IMG/VR virus record: IMGVR_UViG_3300017725_001042
Location: 1 to 20,311 of that record
Direction: 5' to 3' (one strand)
Source of the DNA: a virus
Length of the DNA stretch: 20,311 nucleotides
A program made the position numbers and the translations under genes. Under the pieces are notes generated by a model. It was not told where the DNA came from, made no database searches, and saw nothing but the letters and a program-made list of their open reading frames with translations. Shown here piece after piece: positions 1 to 8,195 of this stretch (position 1 is its first letter; each line of letters starts with the position of its first letter).

Positions 1-855
1 GGTGTATTATTTGTTGACAGTCCAAAAGGTTTAGATTCTATTGTACAACTTATACATAAACAAGATGAAGACGCTGACCTATTAATACAAGAATATATTA
101 AAACAGAATATGATGTGAGGGTACATGTATTAGGTGGTAAAGTATTGGCTGCCATGGCAAGACCAGTTATTGAAGGTGATTTCAGGTCAAATGTATCACA
201 AGGTTCAGTACCTAAAAATATTAAATTAACTGAACTAGAAGTAGAAGAAAGTTTAAAGGCTGCTAAGGCAGTTGGTGGATATTGGACTGCTGTTGACTTT
301 ATACCTAGTAAGAATAGAGATAAACAACCACCATATTTTTTAGAAGTAAACTCTTCACCTGGTACAGAGGGTATAGAAGACGCAACTAAAATGAATATTG
401 CAAAAGAAGTGATTACACATTTTGCAAAAAAAGAAAATAGATATTCTGTTCCTACGGAATGTGGTTATAGAGAAATTTTGACCATAAAACCGTTTGGGCA
501 ATTAGTATCAAAATTTGATACGGGTAATTCAGGTATGCCAGTTATACATGCTGATAAGTATAAGGTAAATGGTAAAAAAATTACTTGGTCTTTATTAGAC
601 AAAACTATTACAAGTGATATTATTCGTAAAGAAGAAATCAAAGTTGGTGGTTTAAGAGACTATGACGAGACCAGATATGTGGTAAAACTAGATGTTGACT
701 TTGCAGGTGGACATTATAGTGATGTGGAATTTACCATAGATAATAGGGAAGATAGAACACCTATTCTACTTGACCGTGAATTTATGAAAAGATTAAATGT
801 CATGGTAAATCCACAAAGAAAATATGTAATAACAACCAAATACAGCCTTGACTAA
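1..855 (+). CDS. RimK-type ATP-grasp ligase fused to retropepsin-like domain (5' partial)
   Basis: The frame is open from base 1, so the start lies outside the window; 284 residues are visible. Residues about 30-125 are the end of an ATP-grasp domain of the RimK type: VRVHVLGGKVLAAMAR, then GDFRSN (59-64), and the Mg/ATP-binding EVNSSPG (115-121). RimK adds glutamates to the C terminus of ribosomal protein S6. From about residue 150 the protein resembles the RimB/ATP-dependent zinc protease family (retropepsin fold): the segment after CGYRE, a DTG (173-175) and a late PILLDREFM. In bacteria RimK and this protease are usually separate neighbouring genes, so the fusion is notable. A role in modifying host ribosomes or another phage target is inference. 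The -35 box of the next promoter overlaps the stop codon. Confidence 0.8.
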   Translation, partial: GVLFVDSPKGLDSIVQLIHKQDEDADLLIQEYIKTEYDVRVHVLGGKVLAAMARPVIEGDFRSNVSQGSVPKNIKLTELEVEESLKAAKAVGGYWTAVDFIPSKNRDKQPPYFLEVNSSPGTEGIEDATKMNIAKEVITHFAKKENRYSVPTECGYREILTIKPFGQLVSKFDTGNSGMPVIHADKYKVNGKKITWSLLDKTITSDIIRKEEIKVGGLRDYDETRYVVKLDVDFAGGHYSDVEFTIDNREDRTPILLDREFMKRLNVMVNPQRKYVITTKYSLD

Positions 856-876
856 ATCATAGTTTTGTGTTATATT
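848..876 (+). promoter_or_regulatory. sigma70-like promoter for the Sm-like gene
   Basis: The -35 box TTGACT (848-853) and -10 box TATATT (871-876) are separated by exactly 17 bp. The -35 box overlaps the stop codon of the preceding gene. The expected transcript start near 883 is at the Shine-Dalgarno sequence, so the leader would be very short. Confidence 0.6.
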
Positions 877-893
877 ATTGATAAGGAGTGAAT

Positions 894-1220
894 ATGAAAA
901 ATGTAAAAATAATTCGTCTATCGACAGGCGAAGATGTAATCGGCGATATCGAAGTAAAAGATAATCAAGTAATTGTAAAACAATCATTTGTATTAATACC
1001 AAGACAAGGACAACCAGGTGGTCCTGTTCAATTAATGTTGTCACCATGGCAACCATATACAGACGACAAAGAAGTTGTAGTTGATGAAAACAAAGTAATC
1101 ACAATGATTAATCCTAAAAAGGATATCTTGGACAACTACACACAAAATACCTCTGGTATTATTAAAGCTTCACCGTCACAATCTAAACTAATTACCGAAA
1201 CTAGTCTGCCTAAAATTTAA
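894..1220 (+). CDS. Phage Sm-like (LSm/Hfq-fold) protein
   Basis: A 108-residue protein opening MKNVKIIRLSTGEDVIGDI. This fits the first strands of an Sm fold, with the conserved glycine and the acidic and hydrophobic pattern of the Sm1 motif (about residues 4-30). A crystal structure of an Sm-like protein of marine cyanophage origin is known, and this looks like that family. Sm proteins form rings that bind RNA; an RNA-chaperone role here is inference. The ATG at 894 is preferred over the in-frame GTG at 888 because TAAGGAG (882-888) lies five bases upstream of the ATG and covers the GTG. It has its own promoter just upstream, and the ferredoxin ATG directly follows its stop codon. Confidence 0.65.
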   Translation: MKNVKIIRLSTGEDVIGDIEVKDNQVIVKQSFVLIPRQGQPGGPVQLMLSPWQPYTDDKEVVVDENKVITMINPKKDILDNYTQNTSGIIKASPSQSKLITETSLPKI

Positions 1221-1559
1221 ATGATTAGTGTCTATTTCGAAAGAGATGGCAGTAAGATTAAGGTTGATGTAGAAGAGGGTTCTACTTTGATGGAGGCTGC
1301 CAAGTATAATTCACATGTGGATATTCCAGAAATACCTGCTGATTGTGGAGGCGCTTGTGCTTGTGCCACTTGTCATGTATATATTGATGAAAGGTGGCTT
1401 GCCAAAATAGAAAAGATAGATTATAATAGTCCCGAATTAGATTTACTTGAATACGATAAAGACTTTAACGAAAAGACCAGTAGATTATCTTGTCAGATAA
1501 CTCTTGGTCCTGAACATGATGGATTAATAGTGAAATTGAGGAAACATGAACTTTTATAA
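1221..1559 (+). CDS. Adrenodoxin-type [2Fe-2S] ferredoxin
   Basis: A 112-residue protein with the bacterial/adrenodoxin-type cluster signature C-x5-C-x2-C: Cys42, Cys48 and Cys51 in DCGGACACATCH, plus the distant Cys91 in SRLSCQITL. These four should ligate the cluster; Cys46 is extra. The length is normal for the family. It would be a soluble one-electron carrier in the infected cell. Its partner is unknown; ribonucleotide reduction or an oxygenase in the same genome are possible acceptors, by inference. The ATG follows the upstream TAA with no spacer and no clear Shine-Dalgarno, so translation is probably coupled. Its 3' end overlaps the polymerase gene by 14 bases. Confidence 0.9.
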   Translation: MISVYFERDGSKIKVDVEEGSTLMEAAKYNSHVDIPEIPADCGGACACATCHVYIDERWLAKIEKIDYNSPELDLLEYDKDFNEKTSRLSCQITLGPEHDGLIVKLRKHELL

Positions 1560-4035
1560 AAATGTAATAGAACACCGTGGTAAATTACTTATTCGTGGCA
1601 TACATGATGGCAAAGACTATAAAGAAAAGATAGACTTTGGTCCTACTATGTACGGATTGACACAAGAACATTCTGTATATAAAACTCTACAAGGTCAGTT
1701 TCTAAAACCTATTGAGTTTACAAACATTAGTGCCGCTCGTAAATTTCGTAAAGAAGTGGCGACAGCAAACTCTCCTATTTACGGTCTCGAAAGATACCAT
1801 TATCAATACATTGGCCAAGAATATCCTGCCGACATTGAGTGGGATAAAAGTTTAATTAAAATCTTTACACTTGATATTGAAACTACTTGTGAAAATGGTT
1901 TTCCAGATGTAGAAAATCCACAAGAAGAAATCATTTGTATATCTATAAAGAACCAATCTAACAAACAGATTATTACATGGGGTGTCGGTGACTTTCATAC
2001 AGATAGAACAGATGTTACCTATGTAAAATGTAAGAACGAAAAACAATTGATGTTTGAGTTTATGAAATTCTGGATTAAAAATCATCCAGATGTTATCACA
2101 GGTTGGAACACCAAGTTTTTTGACTTACCATATTTAATGAATAGAATTAAACTGGTTGCAGGTGATAAAGTTGCAAACAGAATGTCGCCTTGGAATATGG
2201 TCAACAGAGGCGAAGTTGTCACACACGGCAGACCTCAAACAGTTTACAATTTATATGGTATTGCCATGTTAGATTATCTTGACTTGTATAGATGGTTTAT
2301 TCCAACAAGGCAAGAGAGTTATAGACTTGACTTTATTGGTGAACTAGAACTTGGTCAAAACAAAAACGAAAATCCATATGCAACATTTAAAGAATTTTAC
2401 GAGAAAGATTATCAAAAGTTTGTAGATTACAATATTCAAGATGTTGAGATTGTTGACGCATTAGAAGATAAACTTGGTCTTATTGACTTATCATTGACCG
2501 TTGCATATGAAAGTAAAGTAAACTATGATGATATATTCTCACAAGTTAGAGTATGGGACACATTGATTGCAAATCATTTAATGCAAAAGAATATATGTGT
2601 GCCACCAAGAGAAGAGCATAGTAAAGAGACAAAATACGAAGGCGCTTATGTTAAACCACCTATCGTAGGTCAACACAAGTGGATTGTTTCATTCGATATC
2701 AATTCACTATACCCACATATTATTATTCAATACAATATTTCGCCAGAGAAAATTCTAGGTTCATCATCACATGGTATTAATGTGAATAAGATGTTAGAAG
2801 GAACGACACCACTTGACTATCTTAAAACAGAGGGCGCTTGTATCACTCCTAATGGTGCCAAGTTTAAAAACGATAGTCAAGGGTTTCTTCCTGAAATGAT
2901 GGAAAAAATGTACAATGACCGTGTTGTTTTCAAACAAAGAATGTTGAAAGCAAAGGCAGAGTATCAAATTAATCCAACTAACGATTTAAAGAAAGAGATT
3001 GCTAGATGTCACAATATTCAATGGTCTAAAAAGATTGCCTTGAATTCAGCTTATGGCGCAGTTGGTAATCAATACTTTAGATACTATGATGTAAGACAAG
3101 CAAGTGGTATTACCACAGCAGGTCAATTTATTATTCGTCAAGTAGAAACTAAAATGAATGCCTATCTAAACAAAATATTACAAACACAAGATAAGATAGA
3201 TTATGTTGTTGCGTCTGATACTGATAGTATCTATGTCACACTAGACAAACTTGTAGAAAAAACTTGTAAAGGTAAAACAAATGACCAGATTGTAGATTTT
3301 CTTGGTAAAGTTTGTGATACTAAATTAGAACCTGAAATTGAAAAGTGGTTTGCCGAGTTAGCAGATTATTCAAATGCATTTAAAAATGCCATGGTTATGA
3401 AACGAGAAGTAATCGCCAACAAAGGTATATGGGTTGCAAAGAAAAGATACATGTTAAATGTTCTTGATGACGAGGGTGTTAGACTTGCTGACCCTAAACT
3501 TAAACTTATGGGTATCGAGGCAGTTAAATCATCAACGCCTGGTGTTTGTCGTGTTAAGATTAAAGAGGCAATCAAAACCATTATGGGTAAAGAAGAAACA
3601 GATTTACATAAATTGATTGCAGATTTTAGAAAAGAGTTTTTCAAATTACCTGCCGAAGAGATTGCGTTTCCTAGAAGTTGCAATAACTTAAAGAAATACA
3701 AAAGTAGTAGTAGTATTTTTATGAAAGGCACACCAATCCATGTGAAAGGTGCATTGGTTTATAATCATCAAATAGATGAGTTTGGTTTACAAGGTAGATA
3801 TCCTTATATTCAAGAGGGAGATAAGATTAAATTTATCAAATTAAAACCTGCTAACCCATTTAGATATGATGTTATTAGTTATATTACAACACTACCAGAT
3901 GAGTTTAATTTGAGACCATATATTGATTATGATACTCAATTTGAGAAAACTTTTCTTGACCCTATGAGATTTATACTTGAAGCAATTAATTGGAAAGCAG
4001 AACCAGTTGCTACTTTGGAGGCATTTTTCGGATGA
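1546..4035 (+). CDS. gp43: Family B DNA polymerase (T4 gp43-like)
   Basis: An 829-residue replicative polymerase, slightly shorter than T4 gp43 (898). The 3'-5' exonuclease is complete: Exo I DIET (Asp110, Glu112), Exo II around GWNTKFFD (186-193), Exo III YNIQD (295-299). The polymerase motifs are A, DINSLYP (384-390); B, KKIALNSAYG (495-504); C, SDTDS (557-561) with the two catalytic aspartates. It should copy the phage genome with clamp and clamp-loader proteins encoded elsewhere. The ATG at 1546 has TTGAGGA just upstream and lies inside the ferredoxin gene, which suggests coupled translation. The stop codon overlaps the start of a possible 30-residue ORF (ATGA). No intein or split is seen. 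Confidence 0.97.
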   Translation: MNFYKNVIEHRGKLLIRGIHDGKDYKEKIDFGPTMYGLTQEHSVYKTLQGQFLKPIEFTNISAARKFRKEVATANSPIYGLERYHYQYIGQEYPADIEWDKSLIKIFTLDIETTCENGFPDVENPQEEIICISIKNQSNKQIITWGVGDFHTDRTDVTYVKCKNEKQLMFEFMKFWIKNHPDVITGWNTKFFDLPYLMNRIKLVAGDKVANRMSPWNMVNRGEVVTHGRPQTVYNLYGIAMLDYLDLYRWFIPTRQESYRLDFIGELELGQNKNENPYATFKEFYEKDYQKFVDYNIQDVEIVDALEDKLGLIDLSLTVAYESKVNYDDIFSQVRVWDTLIANHLMQKNICVPPREEHSKETKYEGAYVKPPIVGQHKWIVSFDINSLYPHIIIQYNISPEKILGSSSHGINVNKMLEGTTPLDYLKTEGACITPNGAKFKNDSQGFLPEMMEKMYNDRVVFKQRMLKAKAEYQINPTNDLKKEIARCHNIQWSKKIALNSAYGAVGNQYFRYYDVRQASGITTAGQFIIRQVETKMNAYLNKILQTQDKIDYVVASDTDSIYVTLDKLVEKTCKGKTNDQIVDFLGKVCDTKLEPEIEKWFAELADYSNAFKNAMVMKREVIANKGIWVAKKRYMLNVLDDEGVRLADPKLKLMGIEAVKSSTPGVCRVKIKEAIKTIMGKEETDLHKLIADFRKEFFKLPAEEIAFPRSCNNLKKYKSSSSIFMKGTPIHVKGALVYNHQIDEFGLQGRYPYIQEGDKIKFIKLKPANPFRYDVISYITTLPDEFNLRPYIDYDTQFEKTFLDPMRFILEAINWKAEPVATLEAFFG

Positions 4036-4124
4036 CCTTGACATTAGCAATACTTTCTGTTATAATGATACTATTATTACCAACACTTTTATTATGGATG
4101 TGGAATGAAGAAGACCCTAGATAG
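4032..4124 (+). CDS. Possible 30-residue single-pass membrane peptide
   Basis: An ORF of 30 codons opening MTLTLAILSVIMILLLPTLL, with a charged tail NEEDPR. Almost the whole peptide is one hydrophobic segment long enough to span a membrane. The start overlaps the polymerase stop (ATGA), and GGAGG at 4017-4021 is ten bases upstream. The 3' end overlaps the next gene by 20 bases in another frame. This nested position is typical of coupled phage genes. Against it: a consensus promoter (4038-4066) lies inside the ORF, and short AT-rich sequences encode hydrophobic peptides by chance. No function can be given. Confidence 0.4.
   Translation: MTLTLAILSVIMILLLPTLLLWMWNEEDPR
4038..4066 (+). promoter_or_regulatory. 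Perfect-consensus sigma70 promoter after gp43
   Basis: TTGACA (4038-4043), 17 bp spacer, TATAAT (4061-4066), an exact match in both boxes. The expected start point near 4073 is about 30 bases before the 4105 start codon. It would drive the DruA-like gene and perhaps those beyond. Confidence 0.75.
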
Positions 4125-5205
4125 AGAACAGGCGCTACATGTTGCCAATATATTCTCCGATTACTTTGATAAGTTTAGTCGTATAGACCAGTATATGCGT
4201 GACCAGAAAATGGCACAAATAGAAACTATACCGACTTCTCTTCCTGGTATGGGATTAGATACAGAATTATTTGATGACTTTACCATGTCGCCACAAGTTA
4301 TGGATTTACAAATGGTAGAACTAGATAATCACACATGGGACACTTGTATTAATATGATATCAAGTCATAGTAATATGGTAAGCATTCCAAGTAAAAGTTT
4401 AACACTCGCAATAAAAGAAATGAATACAGGCAAGTATGTTGGCTTTATGAGATTTGGTTCGCCAGTTATTAACATGAGACCTAGAAATGTTTTATTAGGT
4501 AATGTACCCGACTTGCCAGTATTTAACAAGACTGCTATTATGGGTTTCGTTATTGTACCAGCACAACCGTTTGGTTTTAATTATCTTGGTGGTAAATTAT
4601 TGGCTGCCTTATGTTGTTCACATCAAGTAAGAGAGATGTTGAATAAAAAGTATGATATGAATTTAGTTATGTTTGAGACCACAAGTTTATATGGTAATAG
4701 TAAATCTGCTAGTCAGTATGATGGTATGAAACCTATGTTAAGAAATAGAGGTTTAACTGATAGTGATTTTATACCAATGATACACGGTAAACCATTCAAA
4801 GATATGTTGGCATATGTTGAAGATAAGATTGGTGTTTTTATTAAAGAAGACGCTTCAAGTAGAAAGTTAAAAATTACAACTGCTATACAAGGTCTAATTA
4901 AAAAAGCACTAGATGGTGATGACCTAGAAAAATTTAAATCTACAATTGCAAATGCTAAAAAACTTACCGAACAGAAAAGATATTATGTATCTAACTATGG
5001 TATAGAGAACTATATAGATATAGTAAATGGTAAAACAAATGAGATTGTCAAAGCACCAAACTATGATAGATTCCATGACAATGAACTGATAGAATGGTGG
5101 CGTAAGTTAGCAACAAAAAGATTTGATAAACTACACGGAGAAGGCCGTTTAAGAAATGACCTAGAAGTGTGGACTAAAGATAGTCAGATAGATATTATAA
5201 GATGA
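4105..5205 (+). CDS. DUF4338/DruA-like conserved phage protein
   Basis: A 366-residue protein. The central part (about residues 105-235) resembles the DUF4338 family, which includes DruA of the Druantia anti-phage system: a GFMRFGSPVINMRPRNVLLG strand region, a hydrophobic strand ending IVPAQPFG, a helix with LGGKLLAAL, then LVMFETTSLYGNSKSAS. The equivalent part of DUF4338 proteins carries a conserved ET followed by a Gly/Tyr segment. The first 100 residues and the basic C terminus (about 240-366) are not recognised. The biochemistry of DUF4338 is not established as far as I know. The gene follows a strong promoter and sits between the polymerase and the halogenase, so it is probably expressed with replication genes. 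The assignment is from memory of the family pattern only. Confidence 0.5.
   Translation: MKKTLDREQALHVANIFSDYFDKFSRIDQYMRDQKMAQIETIPTSLPGMGLDTELFDDFTMSPQVMDLQMVELDNHTWDTCINMISSHSNMVSIPSKSLTLAIKEMNTGKYVGFMRFGSPVINMRPRNVLLGNVPDLPVFNKTAIMGFVIVPAQPFGFNYLGGKLLAALCCSHQVREMLNKKYDMNLVMFETTSLYGNSKSASQYDGMKPMLRNRGLTDSDFIPMIHGKPFKDMLAYVEDKIGVFIKEDASSRKLKITTAIQGLIKKALDGDDLEKFKSTIANAKKLTEQKRYYVSNYGIENYIDIVNGKTNEIVKAPNYDRFHDNELIEWWRKLATKRFDKLHGEGRLRNDLEVWTKDSQIDIIR
5170..5198 (+). promoter_or_regulatory. sigma70-like promoter for the halogenase gene
   Basis: TGGACT (5170-5175), 17 bp spacer, TATTAT (5193-5198). Both boxes deviate a little from consensus, but the spacing is that of the other promoters here. 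The expected start near 5205 is just before the ribosome binding site AAAGGA (5211-5216). Confidence 0.45.
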
Positions 5206-5224
5206 TAAATAAAGGAAATTATAT

Positions 5225-6847
5225 ATGTCAAAACCACAAATAACAATTGTAGGCGGAGGTACTGCCGGCCTTATAACTGCTCTTATTTTAAAAGTAAGAT
5301 TAGAAGCAGATGTAAAAATGATAGTACCAAACGATATTGGTATTATAGGTGTTGGTGAAGGCTCAACCGAACATTGGGCAACTTTTATAGAATTCATAGG
5401 CGATACTTTAACTAACAGTTTAATTAAGACCAAAGGTACTATTAAATCTGGTATTATGTTTGAGGGTTGGACACCAAATCGTGGCGATTACATTCACAGT
5501 ATTTTTGGTGACTATACTAACAAAGTAGGTATGTCAGATTTTATCGCTACTAAATTTATGGGAGATGGTTGGACAAATAGAGATTTTATAGGACCAGAAT
5601 TAAATCAAAATGTTATTGCTGATTACTATGGTCCAGACCAAAAGAGACAAGAAGCTGGTGGTTATTTTCAATTTCATTTTAATACAAATGAACTAAACAA
5701 ATATTTAACTGAACAGGCTAACAATTGGGGTATAGAAATTGTAGATGATAAAGTCCTTGAAGTTATGCAAGATGAAACAGGCATATCAGAGGTAAAAGGT
5801 GAGAAAGATAATTATAAATCAGATTTTTGGATTGACAGTACAGGTTTTAGAAGAGTATTGATGACACCATTAGGTGCTAAGTGGGTATCATATGGTGATA
5901 TGTTACCACTAAAAGAAGCAATTGCTTTTCCTACAAAAGAATTAGATTATTATCCAATGCACACACAAGCATTAGCAATGAAGGCCGGTTGGAAGTGGAG
6001 AATACCTACTTATGGCAGATTTGGTAATGGTTATATTTACGATACAAACTTTATTACTAAAGACCAGGCATATGATGAAGTGTGTCAATTAATGGAAGAA
6101 GATGTTGAAATTGGTAAACATATCAAATTTACTCCAGGAAAATTAGATAAAGTAGCAATTAAAAATTGTGTTGCAATAGGCCTATCAGGTAATTTTTTAG
6201 AACCATTAGAAGCAACATCAATAGGTTCATCTATTCAACAAGCATTTTCTTTAATGCACCTTTTAATTGATGGTAAATTATCAGATTACGATAGAGAAGA
6301 ATATAACAAAGGTACAGATATTCTTTTAGACAACATGAGAGATTTTGTGGCTCTACATTATATTAATGAAAATAGAAGTAGTGATTTCTGGAAACATTGT
6401 GCTACACTACCTAGACCAGAAACACTTAAAACAATGATGACAATATGGAAAGAAAGACCTATGACAGGATTGGACATGGCAAGAATATATGGCCAAACTG
6501 AATATTTAATGTTTTCAGAAACCAACTTTAATCATATAGCTTATTTTCATGGTCTTCTAACGAGTGAAGTTTGTAAAAAATATAACGACAATATCGCCAT
6601 TGGTTTAAGTGAAAGTGTCTACCAAAAGGAATATATTAGAACTTTACAGTTTAGGTTCAGAGAAAATACTAGTATTGATGTCGGTATCATTCCACATGAA
6701 GACTATATAAGAGAGTTGCATAGGTTAAACGGCGACTATAAATCAATAAAATACCATTATTTTTTAGACAGGTATAATAATATGAAGATGACACCTATTC
6801 CTTCAGATAAGGATTATGTTGAACATTCCACCATTGACAAAAGCTAA
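5225..6847 (+). CDS. Flavin-dependent (tryptophan-type) halogenase
   Basis: A 540-residue member of the FAD-dependent halogenase family, which makes hypohalous acid from FADH2, O2 and halide and uses it to halogenate aromatic compounds. Visible features are the N-terminal FAD loop GGGTAG (10-15); the catalytic-type lysine, Lys74, in TIKSGIMFEGW; the family motif WxWxIP as WKWRIP (256-261); and SGNFLEPLEATS (321-332), where Glu329 matches the second catalytic residue of PrnA-type enzymes. The length is normal. A related cyanophage halogenase, VirX1, has been shown to be active, so a functional enzyme is plausible. The substrate cannot be read from sequence. A flavin reductase partner is not seen in the window. 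It has its own promoter upstream and a -35 box of the next promoter near its stop. Confidence 0.92.
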   Translation: MSKPQITIVGGGTAGLITALILKVRLEADVKMIVPNDIGIIGVGEGSTEHWATFIEFIGDTLTNSLIKTKGTIKSGIMFEGWTPNRGDYIHSIFGDYTNKVGMSDFIATKFMGDGWTNRDFIGPELNQNVIADYYGPDQKRQEAGGYFQFHFNTNELNKYLTEQANNWGIEIVDDKVLEVMQDETGISEVKGEKDNYKSDFWIDSTGFRRVLMTPLGAKWVSYGDMLPLKEAIAFPTKELDYYPMHTQALAMKAGWKWRIPTYGRFGNGYIYDTNFITKDQAYDEVCQLMEEDVEIGKHIKFTPGKLDKVAIKNCVAIGLSGNFLEPLEATSIGSSIQQAFSLMHLLIDGKLSDYDREEYNKGTDILLDNMRDFVALHYINENRSSDFWKHCATLPRPETLKTMMTIWKERPMTGLDMARIYGQTEYLMFSETNFNHIAYFHGLLTSEVCKKYNDNIAIGLSESVYQKEYIRTLQFRFRENTSIDVGIIPHEDYIRELHRLNGDYKSIKYHYFLDRYNNMKMTPIPSDKDYVEHSTIDKS

Positions 6848-6862
6848 CTAGTAGTGTATATT
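6834..6862 (+). promoter_or_regulatory. sigma70-like promoter for uvsX
   Basis: TTGACA (6834-6839), 17 bp spacer, TATATT (6857-6862). The -35 box is in the last codons of the halogenase gene. Transcription would start near 6869, ahead of the GAGGTGA ribosome binding site of uvsX. Confidence 0.65.
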
Positions 6863-6886
6863 ATAACAAAAGTGAGGTGAAAAAGT

Positions 6887-7915
6887 ATGAGTAATTTTTT
6901 AACAGATATTATTAAGACAACAGGCAACGAATACGCCACATTGGCTAAAGACGGTGTTGCCGGAGGAGATGTGAGTGGATTTATCGACACAGGTTCGTAT
7001 TCATTCAATGCTCTTCTATCAGGTTCCATTTATGGTGGCCTGCCAAACAGTAGAATTACGGCAATCGCCGGTGAAGCTGCAACAGGTAAAACATTCTTTG
7101 CATTAGGTGTTGTTAAGTCTTTTTTAGAACAAGACAAAGAAGCAGGTGTGATTTACTTCGAGAGTGAAAATGCAGTTTCTAAAGACATGATTGAAAGTCG
7201 TGGTGTAGATAGTAGTAGAATAGTTGTAATGCCAGTTTCAACAGTACAAGAATTTAGAACACAATCAATCAAAGTCATTGAAAAATATTTAGAACAACCA
7301 GAGGGTAGTAGAAAACCTATGATGTTTGTATTAGATAGTTTAGGTATGTTATCTACTACAAAAGAAATGGAAGATACGGCTGCTGGTAAAGAGACAAGAG
7401 ATATGACAAGGTCACAAATTGTTAAATCTACTTTCCGTGTATTGACTTTAAAACTAGGTCAAGCAGGTGTTCCTATGATTATGACCAATCACACATATGA
7501 TGTTATTGGTTCTATGTTCCCTCAAAAAGCAATGGGTGTCGGTTCAGGTTTGAAGTACGCTGCTTCATCAATCATCTATCTAGGTAAACGAAAAGAAAAA
7601 GAAGGTACCGAAGTAGTTGGTAATATTGTACATTGTAAAAATTATAAGTCCAGAATAACAAAAGAGAATGCTCAAATTGATGTAAGACTATCATACAAAC
7701 AAGGTTTAGATAGACATTATGGTCTGTTAGAACTAGGTGAAGAGTGTGGTGTGTTTAAGAAAGTATCTACTAGATATGAAATGCCAGATGGCACAAAAGT
7801 ATTTGGTAAATCTATCAACACAGAGCCTGAAAAATATTTTACAAAAGAGGTATTGGATAAGATTGATGAACATTGCAAACAAAAATTTACCTACGGACAA
7901 GACGAAGACGAGTAG
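6887..7915 (+). CDS. uvsX: UvsX recombinase (RecA family)
   Basis: A 342-residue RecA-like strand-exchange ATPase. Walker A is GEAATGKT (62-69), the strand with the catalytic glutamate is IYFESENA (90-97), and Walker B is FVLDS (148-152). A substrate-binding region follows with TNHTYD and a [17 protein letters not shown] segment typical of RecA/UvsX. It acts on single-stranded DNA in recombination-dependent replication and repair, with UvsY and gp32 encoded elsewhere. The length is a little below T4 UvsX. The ATG at 6887 follows GTGAGGTGA at good spacing. The next gene probably starts inside its 3' end. Confidence 0.95.
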   Translation: MSNFLTDIIKTTGNEYATLAKDGVAGGDVSGFIDTGSYSFNALLSGSIYGGLPNSRITAIAGEAATGKTFFALGVVKSFLEQDKEAGVIYFESENAVSKDMIESRGVDSSRIVVMPVSTVQEFRTQSIKVIEKYLEQPEGSRKPMMFVLDSLGMLSTTKEMEDTAAGKETRDMTRSQIVKSTFRVLTLKLGQAGVPMIMTNHTYDVIGSMFPQKAMGVGSGLKYAASSIIYLGKRKEKEGTEVVGNIVHCKNYKSRITKENAQIDVRLSYKQGLDRHYGLLELGEECGVFKKVSTRYEMPDGTKVFGKSINTEPEKYFTKEVLDKIDEHCKQKFTYGQDEDE

Positions 7916-8195
7916 ACCATTTGTGTTCGTAGAAAACGAACATGAAGACACAACTTGTATCAAACTTACCGAAGGCGATTACAAAGACATAATCTATAAG
8001 TATGGTAAAGTAGGATTTGGCAAAGATGAAAAGCCAGATGGCACCTTGCCTGTAATATTTGACTATACTGTATTAAGAAATCCACATGATAAGGATATAC
8101 TTGACAATCAGGCATTTATAGATTATATTGGTGATATACTTGTAGAAGTATTAGATGAACAAATTAAAAATGGGACGGCGATAGAAAGTGAATAA
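7866..8195 (+). CDS. Conserved small protein between uvsX and gp41, function unknown
   Basis: About 109 residues if it starts at the ATG at 7866, overlapping the end of uvsX by 50 bases. The recognisable part is [19 protein letters not shown] onward, including [19 protein letters not shown] and an acidic C-terminal helix ([13 protein letters not shown]). The frame stays open upstream inside uvsX to an ATG at 7737, but that part is low-complexity shadow sequence, so the short form is preferred; the exact start is uncertain. Its place between uvsX and the helicase suggests a link to replication or recombination, by inference only. Its 3' end holds the promoter for the helicase gene and overlaps it by 8 bases. 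Confidence 0.65.
   Translation: MNIANKNLPTDKTKTSRPFVFVENEHEDTTCIKLTEGDYKDIIYKYGKVGFGKDEKPDGTLPVIFDYTVLRNPHDKDILDNQAFIDYIGDILVEVLDEQIKNGTAIESE
8101..8129 (+). promoter_or_regulatory. sigma70-like promoter for the gp41 helicase gene, inside a CDS
   Basis: TTGACA (8101-8106), 17 bp spacer, TATATT (8124-8129), wholly within the preceding coding region. The expected start near 8136 is about 50 bases before the GTG start codon of the helicase. Confidence 0.5.

Noticed and set aside
136-4610. Similar sequence GGTGGTAAA.TATTGGCTGCC near 133 and 4589
   Set aside because: Both encode a GGK(V/L)LAA peptide in unrelated proteins and the match stops at once on either side; probably chance.
5204-5211. 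GATAAATA before the halogenase gene as a late promoter
   Set aside because: The transcript would start past the AAAGGA ribosome binding site, leaving the gene without one.
7737-7865. Longer N terminus of the small protein after uvsX
   Set aside because: This stretch lies wholly inside uvsX in another frame and reads as low-complexity shadow sequence; the ATG at 7866 is more likely.
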